A DNA stretch of 64,000 bases from Lantana camara (GCA_037501455.1 CM074857.1:107727501-107791500); one strand, 5' to 3'. Counted from the first letter of the stretch, positions 23,176 through 35,567 are shown. Program-made: numbers and translations. The notes: generated by a model not told the origin, from the sequence alone.

Positions 23176-24040
23176 TGATGGTGTCTGATTATGTTAGTGT
23201 CAAACTCCAATCACTTTCTATTTCGTTGAGATGGGGAAACAGAGGATCTGGCTTGAAGAGGTTCGTCGGAAAAGCAATGTGCTCTACCTGCTAGGACAAA
23301 CACTAACAAAGTCAGAAAGTCAAGTTGGGGAACTGGGGGTGATTCCCAGTTTGGCTCTCCGACGCTCAAGTTAGATGATGATCTGAAAGAGGCGAGGTAA
23401 AGAATGTAAGAGTTTCATTATGAGTGAGTGCTTACAGTGAAGGAGAAGATGCCGCTTATTTATAGTTGAGGGTCAGGGACCCTTTAGTAATTACTTCGTG
23501 TAGTCCTGCTCTGATGTTGCCCTAACACGTGTCGCAACGAGGAGAAACCTAGGATGAATCTCCTACAAAAGTTGGTAAAAGTTAGTGTTTGCAACAGTGG
23601 CAGGTGCGCGGGCTTGTATGGGTGTCAGAGAGCCGTTTTGAGGGGTTGGTAACGAGGGCCGGAGGCGCGCTCGTGTCAACCAAGGGCCTGAAAGGCTGGC
23701 GGATCCGTATGGGAATTAACGCCAAGATTGTTCAACAAGGGGGGAGTGTGTCCCCTTAGTTTGCAGTTGTGTGGAGCTTCACTCGATGGGAGATACCGCT
23801 CGTGGGTAACCCCCTTGGTGAGTTGAGTCCTTGCCTTACAGCATATGAAGCGCTCATTGGAGGAGTCGTTATAACAACCACGTGTCATGTGAAAGTGATG
23901 ACACGTGCCCCTCAAGGGTCTTAGCACTCAAGGGTGAAAGTTATACGAGGGTGATCTGTTTTGGGATCAGAGTTGCAGTGTGTCAGGCGCTGGGGGGTGC
24001 CACGTGTCAAATTGAGGATTAAGTGTATTTTGACCTCATC
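23176..24040 (-). mobile_element. 3' LTR of Tat-2, 865 bp
   Basis: Very similar to the 5' LTR at 56990-57770 apart from substitutions and an 83-bp stretch (23844-23926) missing there. The plus strand starts TGATGGTGTCTG. The other end (GACCTCATC) lacks the final base of the terminus, so the TG start is mutated on the polypurine side. A TATA box (ACTATAAATAA on the minus strand) lies near 23458-23466. Confidence 0.9.
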
Positions 24041-24055
24041 TTTTACCCCCCAATC
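24041..24055 (-). other. Polypurine tract of Tat-2
   Basis: The minus strand reads GGATTGGGGGGTAAAA directly in front of the 3' LTR. Confidence 0.75.
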
Positions 24056-24345
24056 CTATAGTCCTTAGTGATAAGAGCTATAGGATTTAAATTTCTTCAA
24101 GATTTCGAGGGAGACGCTCTTTTTCGGGTTTTGCGTGTTGCGGAAGTTCCTTCTGACAAGCAATTAATGAAGTCACTTCAAGTGACCGCTCATGGAGCTC
24201 AGCATTAAATGCTGATGGGCGAGTGGGGGCGAATATCAAGGAAACGGCGCGTGAATCTCGGCAAGTGGGTGACGGTTCCAAAAAATGGGTAGTTACCAAG
24301 GCGGGAAATGATTGCTTTTGAATTTAATATACCTAAATCCCACCC

Positions 24346-24353
24346 TATAAATA
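24346..24353 (+). promoter_or_regulatory. TATA box for the Tat-2 antisense gene
   Basis: CCCTATAAATAGGGG lies about 270 bp ahead of the first ATG of the antisense gene (24624). It points against the element's own transcription. Confidence 0.6.
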
Positions 24354-24623
24354 GGGGATTTGCCATTCTCCTTCTTCTTTACACGATCCAAAATTCAGAA
24401 TTCCCTTTGTGCGAAACCTCTTCAGAGCAAATTTCAAAGAGCTTCACTTAATCCCAAGCTTTTTCTTCAGGAACCTAAAGGTAGCTTTCTTGTAATTCCT
24501 CTAATTTTTGACCTGCTAACCCTAGTACTTGTTAGGATAAAAAAGACTTCCAGAAACCTTTCTCTTCCCAGAACTTCTGTGCTTACAAAACCTCCCTCAA
24601 ATCCCCCAAATTTTCCAGAAACC

Positions 24624-26866
24624 ATGTCAGGAGACCATGTCGAAGAATTTGCCCGGGAAGTTGAGGAGATGGCCAGTCAAAATTCATCTCCTAGGGACGA
24701 GGAGTTGGATGCGGCAGTGGGTGTTATGGAGGAGAGGAATCCGGGGGAGGGTGGGGGAGGGGGGTTGAATATCTTTTTGAAGAGATGGAGATGGTGATGG
24801 AGGCAGAGAGGCAAGGTGAACCACTGCCAATAACGGAGCGAGCGACTCATCCCCATCGCTAAACTGTTACAGTGGCAATCTCGGCCCCCACCCTCAAGGG
24901 AGAAGATGGTGCGGGGCCCTCGGATGAACCCCCCGGTTAGGGGCAAAAAGAAATCCCAGAACCCCAGAAAACCCAGGAAGACCAAGGGATCAAAAGAAGG
25001 GGGCGGCTCGGGTAAGCAGGCGCTCGGCGTTTCCAGTGGAGAATCCCTGCCTCCTACGAGCGATCGAATAGTCCACCCCCAGGGCAGATGGCGATTTATG
25101 TGGACTCCGTGGTGTTTGGGGGTCTGAGGTTTCCCATATCCGAACCCGTAGCCGATATCCTTAATAACGTTAACCTGTGTCCTTCCCAAATTTTACCCAA
25201 CGGTTTATCTTTAATAACCATTTCGTAATTCTTATGGCGTGCACCCAACATCAACCATCATTTCGAAACTTTAATGCCCTTTTCCAGGTTGCCCGCTCGC
25301 CCCGTTCATCCCCGAGGGCGGGCTTTTTCTATACCCTAGCAAAATCCAACCTGAAATTGATTGATTCCCCCTCAACCCATGGCGTGGAGTGGAAGAAGAA
25401 GTGTTTCTTCGTGAGGGCTCCTGAGGGTGAAGATTTCGGGGTACCCCGAGAGTGGGTTTCTCATGGGGAGAGACCCATCGTTAGGCATCGTTTACCCCAC
25501 ACCTTTCCAGAAAACTGACCTAAAGACCTTGCCGGTACCATGAGGGACGAGGGTTGGATAATCCAAGCAAAGGATCTAACTGATGATGCAGAAGTCATGT
25601 TTCTTTGCGGAATTACAAATGATCCTTATTTTATCAGAAATCCACCCGCTCGGAATTTGGAGAGAGACGGTTAGCTTCTAGGGACTAACTTTAGATAGGA
25701 ATACTAACTGCTTGATTGTACTTGCACTCTATTTCTGCAAAGATTTGTTATATCCAAGTTTTAACCCTCGTTTTCTCATTAACAACCGCAATCGCCAAAA
25801 CCACCCCAACCAACAAGGTAACCAACAGATCCCTCGCTGCCGAGGGGCTGGCCGCGGTGACGACCGAGGGGGACACCAAGGGGCCAGTTCAAGCGCAGCC
25901 CCACCACCCAGAGGCCGCGGGAAATCCGAGCGGCCAACACAGAGACGAGAATTGTCACGAGGCCGGCAGACACGGCCAACCAGAGGGGAGCCACCCCTCC
26001 CTCTACAAAAATAACGAGGTCACGTCCGAGCGTAGTTATCAGGGAGCATCAGGGAGATGGCACTCAAGCTTCCAGGAAAGGGAAGAGGATGCCTGACGCC
26101 TTCCATATAACGGGCAAGGGCAAACAAGTTGCCGTGGGAACATGCGAAAACGGAGAAACTTCCTCTTCTGAGGAAGAGCGCTTGTGGAGTTATGACCGCA
26201 TGGGAGACAGGTATTTCGAGCGCCTTCCTAGTGAGAGTCCCAACCTCTTGTCGGAGAGTCCGCCCTCAAGAACCATCACTGAAGGGTTCTATGAGAGGGT
26301 GCAATTTACTGGGGGACCATCGGGAGTTGTTTTCCCACAACTCTGAGAGAGTGGCTGCAGATATGGTCCACGCCCTCATCTCTGTAAGCCCTATTATTCT
26401 TCCTCCATTCAAACATTTGTTTATGCTCATATCAATATGCTATGTATGAAATACTTTTCCCCTCTAAAAAAAAAACAGCAAGTACTCCCGAGGGCCAAAA
26501 ATCTCCAGATGCGTACCACCGTATACGCCGAGCGCAAAGCAAAATACAAGAAGATGGCGCGCTCAAATGACCCGGCTCAGATTCAGGAGGAGTTGGACGT
26601 AGAGAAGGCAAAGTTTCTCTCCCTCGAGACCGAGCACAAAAAGTTGGAGGCGGAGATAAAGAATCTCCAAGAGGATTTCAAGAAGTCAGAGACGGCTCGA
26701 CGGAAATGGCGCTCAGACTACAATACCATTCTGGAGAACTACAAGAAGCTGATGGAGAATCAGAACGGGTGGGTCACCAGGTCCAACGAGGCCAAGAGGA
26801 AGTATGCAGACGTAATGGCGCAACTTCCCGAGCAAATTGAGAAGGCCAGCAAGGAGGCGATCATTA
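24624..26866 (+). pseudogene. Antisense accessory gene of Tat-2, truncated and frameshifted
   Basis: Reads opposite to Tat-2 just inside its 3' LTR. The start MSGDHVEEFAREVEEM leads an acidic segment, with a frame change near 24770. The conserved block at 25087-25215 (MAIYVDSVVFGGLRFPISEP and SQILPNGLSLI) matches the Tat-1 block at 13378-13602, the 'putative gypsy type transposon' domain. The following WKKKCFFVRAPEGEDFG (about 25390) matches Tat-1's WKKKYLFVRYEDGWKG. After a likely intron come a basic Arg/Gly-rich part (25790-26010) and a strongly helical coiled coil (about 26500-26860). The last frame runs into foreign sequence near 26867, so the C-terminus is lost. Function unknown; possibly nucleic-acid binding, judging by the basic part. 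Confidence 0.7.
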
Positions 26867-28009
26867 AGTTGTGTCATTCCAAAGCTTTTAGCTTTGCAGC
26901 ATCATTCCAAATCAACTAATCACTTTAGACAAGGTTCAATCATAGCATGGCTCCAATTTAGCACACACAATATTTAGTTTAATTATTTATGCTCAAGCTC
27001 ATATATTTCCCACCATGTCAAGTTTCAAACAAACTGTACTCTATATCATGTAAGTCATAAATAATCAAAGGTGCAAACTCAGTTGCCTTTTCGAAATTCA
27101 ATTCCATCACAAGCAAGAAGCTGTAAGAAGTTCATTAGAGAGGATATAATGCCATAGTAAACAATTCCATGTTATGCAAATTATCAAATGCCAAGCAGCC
27201 CGAAAACTGAACTAAGCACAGCCCAAAAAAAAAAAAACATTTTCATGCAGAAATTTCATCCCAAAATCATCAGAATATCAACAGCAGCATTAGTATCAAA
27301 ATGATCAGCCCCTAGCACCCGCAAAATTGTCCTAAAAACATGCCAAAATGGACTTCCAATCAGCCCTAGTACCCCCCAACACTTAAAGCATGTTGTCCTC
27401 AACAAAAAGTAAAGCATAAATGAAAAACCGAGGACTTCCCTGAACCCGGGGGTGTGATACGCGGTGCCGCCGTCGATTTTGAGTGGCGGTTTTCCGGGGC
27501 GGTGGATCATCCCGTTCCCCATGGCCGATTTAGGGTCTAGGGTTCTGCAACTTGGGGAGAGTTTTGGTGAGATGGAGGGCGTGGAGCTAGTTAGGGATTC
27601 GGGGAAAAAAGCTGCTATAGTGGGTGTTAGGGTGAGGAGATGGGGCGGGTCGTGGATCGGGGTTAGTGTATAGGTTGGGGCTCCTTTTATTGTAAAATTG
27701 GGTCCAGAACCCTGTCCGTGACCTCAGACAGGTTTCCTCACAGTAGCTTTAAACCAAGTTCACCAGTCTTTTGCATCACCAAATCTGAAAATTGATCAAC
27801 CTAGAACACTCCCCCACACTTATCCCAAGAAATCAGCTTCCCATTCACCTGAAAACAAGAAAGAAGAAGACTTACAACGGGCAAGGAAAACGAGCAAAGA
27901 AAGAAAATGAAAAACAAAGGAAACTAAAGTAAGGGAAGAGAAATATGGGTTGTCTCCCATACAGCGCCCTTGTTTAATGTCGTGGACTCGACGAGTTTTT
28001 GTTTCACAC

Positions 28010-31000
28010 TCAAGCCCCTAGAGGAGGATCCTCTAGATTCATCTTTTCAACCGTGTGTGGCTCGAATCCCTCATAAAATGGCTTAAGTCTATGCCCGTTC
28101 ACCTTGAATGTCTTATCCGTATGAATTTCCCCAATTTCAACAGCTCCATGTGGGAAGACTTTAGTCACAACATACGGACCAGACCATCTTGATCGCAATT
28201 TGCCCCGAAAAAGTCTCAATTTGGATTGATAGAGCAACACCTTTTGTCCGACTTCGAAACTCTTCCTAGACAACATCCCATCATGAAATGCCTTAGTTTT
28301 GGACTTGTAGAATTTGGAATTTTCATAGGCATCATTTCTAATCTCCTCTAACTCTTGCAATTGAAGCTTTCGATGCGTCCCGACCCCCTCTAAGTCAAAG
28401 TTACACTTCTTGATGGCCCAATAGGCTCGATGCTCAAGCTCTACCGGAAGGTGGCAATTTTTCCCAAAAACCATTCTATAAGGTGACATACCGATCGGAG
28501 TCTTGTACGCCGTCCTATAGGCCCAAAGTGCATCATCGAGTCTCAAACTCCAATCTTTACGGTTAGGACTAACCGTTTTCTCCAAAATAGACTTGATTTC
28601 CCTATTCGAGACTTCGGCGAGGCTATTAGTTTGCGGATGATAGGCTATGGACGTGCGATGGGTCACATGATATTTCTTGAAAAGTGCCTCTACCGTTCGG
28701 TTGCAAAAATGAGTACCCCTATCGCTAATTATGGCTCGAGGAATTCCAAACCTAACAAAAATGTGAGACCTAACAAAATCCACAACAACTTTAGAATCAT
28801 TAGTTCGGGTGGCTTTAGCTTCCACCCACTTCGACACATAATCAACGGCAAGTATTATGTATAAATTACCATAAGACGAAGGAAAAGGACCCATAAAATC
28901 CATACCCCATACATCAAAAATTTCACAAATAAGTATAGGATTAAGAGGCATTTGGTTTCGAGGACCTATATTTCCTGACTTTTGACAATTAACACAACTT
29001 TTACAACACAAGTATGCATCCTTAAAAAGTGTAGGCCAGAAAAATCCACTTTCTAACACTTTATGAGTTGTTTTTTTAGGACCGAAGTGACCATCATAAG
29101 CATGACAAAACTCTAGTATGGATTTGATTTCATTTTCACCCTCACAACGCCTAATAATCTGATCGGTGCCTATTTTCCACAAGTAAGGGTCATCCCAAAA
29201 ATAGTGTTTAGAATCAGACTTGATTTTATCTTTCTCAGACCTAGACAAATGATCAGGCAGAGCACCAGTAGCTAAAACATTAACAATATCAGCATACTAG
29301 GGAGTCAGGAAACCTGTCTGTGACCTCGGGTAGGATTCCTGAGCAGCAAAAAGTTGTTCATCTGGAAATTCATCATTGATAGGCAGAGAATCTGGCTTAA
29401 GGACTGGAATTCGGCTGAGATGATCAGCTACCAGATTCTCGCATCCCTTCTTGTCTCTTATATCCAAGTCGAACTCTAGTAAGAGTAGAATCCATCGAAT
29501 GGGTCTTGGTTTCGCATCCTTTTTGGTGAGAAGATACCGTAAAGCTGCATGATCAGAATACACAACAAATTTAGTACCAAGTAAATAAGGACGAAATTTA
29601 TCTAAAGCATAAACAATTGACAAAAGCTCTTTTTCGGTTGTAGTGTAGTTGCTTTGGGCATTGTCTAGCAACTTCGAGGCATAATAGATCACATGGGAAT
29701 TCTTGTTGATCTTTTGTCCAAGTACATCCCCTACGGCATAATCGCTTGCATCACACATGATTTCGAACGGGTACTCCAAATTCGGCGGTTGAATGATTGG
29801 GGCCGAAATCAATTTTTCTTTCAACAAGTCAAAACAAGCTTTACATTCATCATCAATCTCGAACTTCACATCTTTTTGGAGCAACTTGCATAACGGTTTG
29901 GTGATCTTCGAGAAGTCCTTAATGAATCGCCTATAAAAACCTGCATGTCCAAGAAAGGAACGTACTTCCCGCACACTCGCGGGGTAAGGCAAGGACTTAA
30001 TGACATCAACTTTAGATTTATCAACTTCAATACCATGTGCAGAAACGATATGCCCCAAAATTAAACCTTTATCAACCATGAAGTGACACTTTTCATAATT
30101 CAAGACCAAATTCGTCTCAATGCAACGTTTCAATATTGTAGCAAGATTATTGAGGCATTCATCAAAAGAGTTTCCATAAACCGTAAAATCGTCCATGAAT
30201 ACCTCAATAATTTCCTCAACATATTCAGAAAATATACTTACCATGCACATTTGAAAGGTGGCCGGCGCGTTGCAAAGTCCAAATGGCATTCGCCTAAACG
30301 CAAAGGTCCCGAATGCACATGTGAAAGCCGTCTTTCCTTGATCTTCGGGTGCCACCGGAATCTGATAGAACCCTGAATAACCATCAAGACAACAATAGTG
30401 ACTTTTCCCAGCTAATCGTTCGAGCATTTGGTCAATAAAGGGGAGGGAAAAATGATCTTTCTTAGTAAGAGAATTAAGACTTCTATAATCCATACACACC
30501 CTCCAACCATTTTGAACTCTAGTAGGAACTAACTCACCATCCTTGTTTTCAACAGCCGTAATTCCCGTTTTCTTAGGCACAACTTGAACGGGACTTACCC
30601 ACTCGCTATCGGATATCGGATAGATCATACCTGCATCAAGGAGTTTGATGATCTCCTTTTTCACTACCTCCATCATTGGTGGGTTGAGTCTTCGTTGTGC
30701 TTCGCGGCGTGGTTTGGCACCTTCTTCCAAAATGATTTTATGCATGCACGTGGAAGGACTGAGTCCTTTGATATCAGCAATGGTCCATCCAATCGCCTGT
30801 TTGTACTCCCGAAGAACTCTGATCAATTTCTCCTCTTCCAGACTGTTGAGCGTACTGGCTATGATCACTGGCAGTGTCTCTTTGTCTCCCAGATATGCAT
30901 ATTTCAAGTGTTCCGGCAGTGTCTTAAGTTCTAGCTTAGGGGCCTGCAAAACAGAAGGTAAAAGTTTAGAGTCAGACCGATTAAGCTCAAAAGGTACAAA

Positions 31001-33244
31001 TTTAGAACTTGTAACTCGGAGAACTTCCATAGCATAAATTATCTCAAGCATATCTTCAGAAAGTCTGAATTTATCATCAAATTTCTTCATTTTATCAACG
31101 GACAAGCTATGGCACAAGACATAGTCCAATTCATCTTCATGGTTCAAGGCAAACACTTTATTAGTCAAGTTATCTATGATATCAACATTGTAGACACAAG
31201 ACACATCATCAACATGTTTCATAGCATCATACTTATTAAACTTGACCATTTCACCATCAAACTCCAAAGTCAAAGAACCACTATGAACATCGATTTTCGC
31301 TTTAGCCGTGCTAAGGAAAGGTTTACCCAGTAGAATGTCCGAAGACTTAGTAGAACTATCCTTTTCCATATCAAGAACAAAGAAATCAGTGGGAAAAATC
31401 AATTCATTCACTTGTACCAAAACATCTTCTAAGACACCCTCGGGATAAACAAGCGAACGATCGGCTAATTGGATAATGACCCCGGTGTGAGCTAATGGAC
31501 CAAGACCCAAAGAAGTGTAAATGGACAGAGGCATCACATTAATAGAAGCTCCCAAATCACACATAGCCTTACCAATACCAATATTACCAATTTTGCAAGG
31601 GATAGAAAACATACCTCTATCGCGACACTCATGTGGTAATTTCCTTTGTAAGACGGCTGAAACATTTTCACCAACACTCACCTTCTCATTACCTGTCAAC
31701 TTACGCTTATTGGTGCATAATTCCTTAAGGAATTTGGCGTAGCGTGGAACCTGTTTGATGGCCTCGAGAAGTGGAATGTTTACTTCAACTTTTTCAAAAA
31801 GAGCCAAGATACTCTTATCTTCTTTGTGTTTCTTGTTCTGAGCCAATCTCTGAGGGAATGGTGGTGGTACTACCAGCGGCTTAGGCTTCTGAGTGATTTC
31901 AGCCTGTCTTGAACTCTGTCCGTGATCACTGGCAGGCTTCTTCTCTATCTCTTTTTTAGTTTCTGCATCAGATCCCTGCATCTGATCACTTTTTGAAATC
32001 CCGTCCACTGGAGACTGCAATTCCTTCCCGCTTCGCAATACAATCGCGCTCACATTGTGTCTAGGGTCATGTGTTTGCGACGGTAGTTTTCCTTGGGTCT
32101 CCAATTTACTCACCGAAGAGGCAATTTGTCCCATATGAGTCTCCATGGTCTTGATAGTGTCCTCTATCTTTTGAATCCTGTTCGTCGTATCCTGTTGATA
32201 TTTCTCGGAATTAGTAGCCAATAAACGAACAATTTCACTAAGAGGCGTACCTGAACCCTGAGGGTGTTGTGGTCTTGGCTGCGGTGGAGGTGGTGGACGG
32301 AAATTCTGATTATTTGGTTGATTATCGGCGTAGCTTAAATGCGGGTGGTACTTCCATCCAGGATTGTAAGTGTTCGAATAAGGATCGAACTTTCTCTGCT
32401 GAAAATCCATGGCATTTACATCCGCGGGTGTCTCCTCATGGAGTGTAGGGCACGCATCGGTAGGGTGCTCGAGACTAGTGCAAATGCCACATACTCTCGA
32501 GGGTGGATTAGTACCTACATTCGTTTTCTGCACCAAGGTTGTTAGCAAAGACTCAATTTTATTAAGAGGACTAAGAGTTACCTCGTTCACCCTTCGAGGG
32601 ATGTCCTCTCGAGCTCCAAATTGTTGAGAATTTGCAGCCATAGTAGAAATAAGCTCTCTAGCTTCGGCGGGGGTCTTGCTAACAATAGCTCCACCGCTTG
32701 CGGCATCCATCATTCGGCGTTCCATCGGAGTTAACCCCTCATAAAAGTATTGGATGACTAATTGATCCGAAATTCCATGTTGAGGGCAACTTGCTAGCAA
32801 CCTCTTGTATCTTTCCCAATATTCGTAGAGGCTCTCGGAATCTTTTTGTTTAACTCCTCAAATTTCTCGCCTGATGTTAGTTGCACGAGAAGCTGGAAAG
32901 TACCTCTCTAGAAATTGCCTCGACATTTCAGCCCAAGTAGTGACCGTACCCAAAGGTAAGTAATACAACCAATCCTTAGCTGCATCTTGCAATGAGAATG
33001 GAAAGGCCCTAAGCTTAATTTGATCCTCCGTGACGTTGTGTGGCTTCATGGATGTGCACACAAGGTGGAACTCTTTCAAATGCTTATTTGTATCTTCATT
33101 TTCCAAACCACGGAAAGTGGGCAACAAATGGATGAGTCCTGACTTTAGTTCGAACCCTTCTTGCAGTGCTGGAAAGGTTATGCACAGTGGCTGTTGAGCT
33201 TCAGTTGGTCGGGCAAGCTCATGAAGCGTTCCGTTATGAGCCAT
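28010..33244 (-). pseudogene. gag-pol: Athila gag-pol, one frame with two in-frame stops
   Basis: A single frame of about 1744 codons, interrupted by only two stops: TGA near 32858 in gag and TAG at about 29297 between RNase H and integrase. In order: gag core (about 33150-32650), zinc knuckle CGICTSLEHPTDAC (near 32490), Pro/Gln-rich linker, protease CDLGASINVMPL (near 31555), reverse transcriptase with VCMDYRSLNSLTKKDHF and VFMDDFTVYG (near 30190), RNase H, the integrase zinc finger (HAYDGHFG and CVNCQ, about 29110-28980) and catalytic core with [16 protein letters not shown] and AEVSNREIK. The tail carries the usual Athila LKPFYEG end and no chromodomain. It is the best preserved gypsy polyprotein in the window, so the insertion is fairly young. 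Confidence 0.9.
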
Positions 33245-33494
33245 ATCCTGACCGTGATCACTGTCAGGTTCACTGACAGCCTGTTCTTCAAATTCTAACT
33301 ACTGTTCAGTTTCAATGTCCGAATCCAATTCAAACAGACTCGAACCTTCACCAACTGCTGCTTGTTCTTTCCTTTGTCTTGTCCACTTCCTAATCTTCTT
33401 AGCGGTCTTTTCGATCTCGGGATCGTATGCAACGAGTTGTCCCGAACGAAGGTTCCTAGGCATAAGAAAAGAAACAAAGTCAATTATAAACCAC

Positions 33495-33512
33495 TCCCCG
33501 GCAACGGCGCCA
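33495..33512 (-). other. Primer-binding site of the Athila element
   Basis: The minus strand reads TGGCGCCGTTGCCGGGGA five bases after the 5' LTR. It is identical to the site at 61795 and is the type usual in Athila elements, generally assigned to tRNA-Asp. Confidence 0.85.
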
Positions 33513-33517
33513 AAAAT

Positions 33518-35101
33518 TGATGGGTGTCGAAACCACCAATAATAAGTCCCAATTATTGCACACGATTAAAATGTAGAATAGTGGCAACGGGTATCGATCC
33601 ACGGGGATTCGACGAATTTGTACTCCTTTAATATGCCAAGAAAATAAAATGAACAATTAAAATCGGGCCGCGCGGGGGGGGGGGGGGGGTTGTCAAGTTT
33701 TGGATTAAACTAATGAAATAAACAAAACGAGACTAAATAAACAAATAATTAACAACAAAACGCAGCTGACACTTAGATTAATTCAGTAAATAACAAATAG
33801 CCGGGATTTTCCTACGCATGCACCAGACAGTGATCACGGACAGGGTGATTAACTCCTCGTTAAGCTAGCTATAGTTACCAGTTACCTTAGGCTCCCTCGT
33901 TTCTTCGTATTTTTAGAATAATCTGAAGAAACTCCTAAAGACTATTCTCTAATTAGCTAATAACCTTTTCAGAAACTCCTTCCAAGATTCAATTAACTAA
34001 TTGCTTTACGAACTAAAGAAACACTAACCTTAACCGACTAAGTAGAAACTCCTACTTCGCCTAATTAGACCGTAATATTCCACAACACAAAATCAGCCGA
34101 ACTTAACAACCTAGTGTTGATTGCTACTTCGTTAATTACCCGGCTAGACTCCACCAAATAAATTAACTAGCTTTATATGAATTGCTAATCCTAAGATTCG
34201 AGCTCTTAAACCAAAGAATAAAGCAAAACACAATATCGTGAATTCGGAAATAAAACGGATAACTTAATTAATCAACCCAAAACAAATTGTCTCACACAAT
34301 CCAACACATGCTTTGGAAAATCCCAACCAAAATATAAATTAGCTACTCATGACGAAATTAAACAAACTAAGTCTTGGAAATAACATAGTACTCAAATAAA
34401 AATAAAAGGAATGAAAGGGAATAAAACTATTGATGCTCCAAAGTTCCTTTCCCCTCCCGAATTAGAGTTGTTGCTGCGTGAATTTGAATAGGAGAATGAA
34501 GTTGTCTGTTTCTGTATGAGATCCCCCCATTGCTGCGTGCCTATTTGTAGCGCCAAGGAGTATCACCCCTTTTGCTCCATATTCCCCATGTTCTTCATCA
34601 AATAATTGGGTAATAATTCCCCAAGTAATGTCCAAACCGTAACAGCAAAAGCGCACCACTACTCTATGAATTAATTTCCAAAGATAAGTATGAGATAGTG
34701 GGCTTTGTGACAATTAAAAAGGCTTCCTCCATAGTGTTGCACGGGCCTCTTGTCTCCAAAAAGCTTCAAGTGGATTCTCCCCTATTTAATTAAGCTTTTA
34801 ATTCTTCAAAAATCAAAGTTGGGCTTGTGTGCCTCTTTCCACCGTGGTAAACAATCAAATGTAGGCTTCCTTCTAATTAATCCAAACAAAAGTGAGCTAT
34901 CTCTTGTTCAACTCAAGGCACGTGGGCTTTCCTTCTACAAACAGGTGCGTGCCAATTTCTCCAATCTACTTCCAAATTTCCATGAAGCATGTTTCCTGCG
35001 TGAGAATACAAAACTCGATTAATTACCCATAACGAAGCCGAAACGTGGAGTAAAACGTAACAATTCATGCTCAAAAATTTAGATAAATACACGACACATC
35101 A
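33518..35101 (-). mobile_element. 5' LTR of the Athila element, 1584 bp
   Basis: On the minus strand it starts TGATGTGTCGTG at 35101 and ends GACACCCATCA at 33518, just ahead of the primer-binding site. Its length is close to the 1529-bp LTR of the second Athila element (60260-61788). It contains a 16-G homopolymer (33674-33689). Confidence 0.8.
33674..33689 (+). repeat. G16 homopolymer
   Basis: Sixteen consecutive G inside the Athila LTR, preceded by GCCGCGC. Its length may be unreliable in the assembly. Confidence 0.85.
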
Positions 35102-35567
35102 AACTTTCTTTCCCATTTAGGAATCTTCTCACACGGGGCACCTCACTGAACTTACTTATGGAAGTAAGCACCCTCATGTATCACGCACGTATCAACTATA
35201 CATTTTTCACCTCCATGAAACAAGGTGGTCCTTTTTAAGGGCGTGATCCCACAAGCAAGCCTTAGAGGAGTCAGGTTGACACTCCCACTGTCTGTAGGAC
35301 TCATCGGCTTGGAGTATTTTACTAATCATGACTTATGTGATATAGGGCTCATTTCATGAACCATTTCACCTAAATGGTAGAGTCCTAAAGTCATCAGGAT
35401 TAGGGGAGTTCTCATACATGCACAACTAAAGTAAACGCATACCAAACAAGAGCATATAAAGAAGTGTTGCCTCAATTCGTTATTTTATTCAAAGATTGTC
35501 TGTGATCACAATAAGGAAAAGTACAAAGCGGATATACAATCGGCTTTCTAGGGCACTATTCCTAACA
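35102..35567 (-). mobile_element. Family B LTR fragment
   Basis: The minus strand starts TGTTAGGAATAGTGCCC at 35567 and matches the first about 465 bp of the complete copy at 54054-55957. It ends where the Athila LTR begins. It is inserted in the Tat-2 integrase zinc-finger region. The remaining 1.4 kb of the copy is not found on the far side of the Athila element. Confidence 0.85.

Larger units (their letters stand above)
26867..35101 (-). mobile_element. Athila-lineage Ty3/gypsy element, 3' LTR missing
   Basis: The minus strand reads 5' LTR (35101-33518), primer-binding site (33512-33495), gag-pol (33244-28010) and about 1.1 kb of 3' non-coding sequence. The gag, DLGAS protease, FMDDF reverse transcriptase and integrase motifs are of Athila type. 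No copy of the LTR (plus-strand start TGATGGGTGTCG) appears between 26867 and 28009, so the 3' end is truncated, and the junction with the Tat-2 antisense gene is placed only approximately. Upstream it joins a family B fragment. I see no env-like frame in 26867-28009; a GC-rich patch at 27440-27680 is unexplained. Confidence 0.85.

Noticed and set aside
27464..27673. GC-rich plus-strand frame in the Athila 3' region
   Set aside because: Only 69 residues, no family resemblance, and it overlaps an equally good minus-strand frame.
30855..30878. Another copy of the dispersed Athila dyad (TATGATCACTGGCAGTG)
   Set aside because: It encodes the conserved LPVIIAS stretch of Athila polymerase and lacks matching arms, so the similarity is probably chance.
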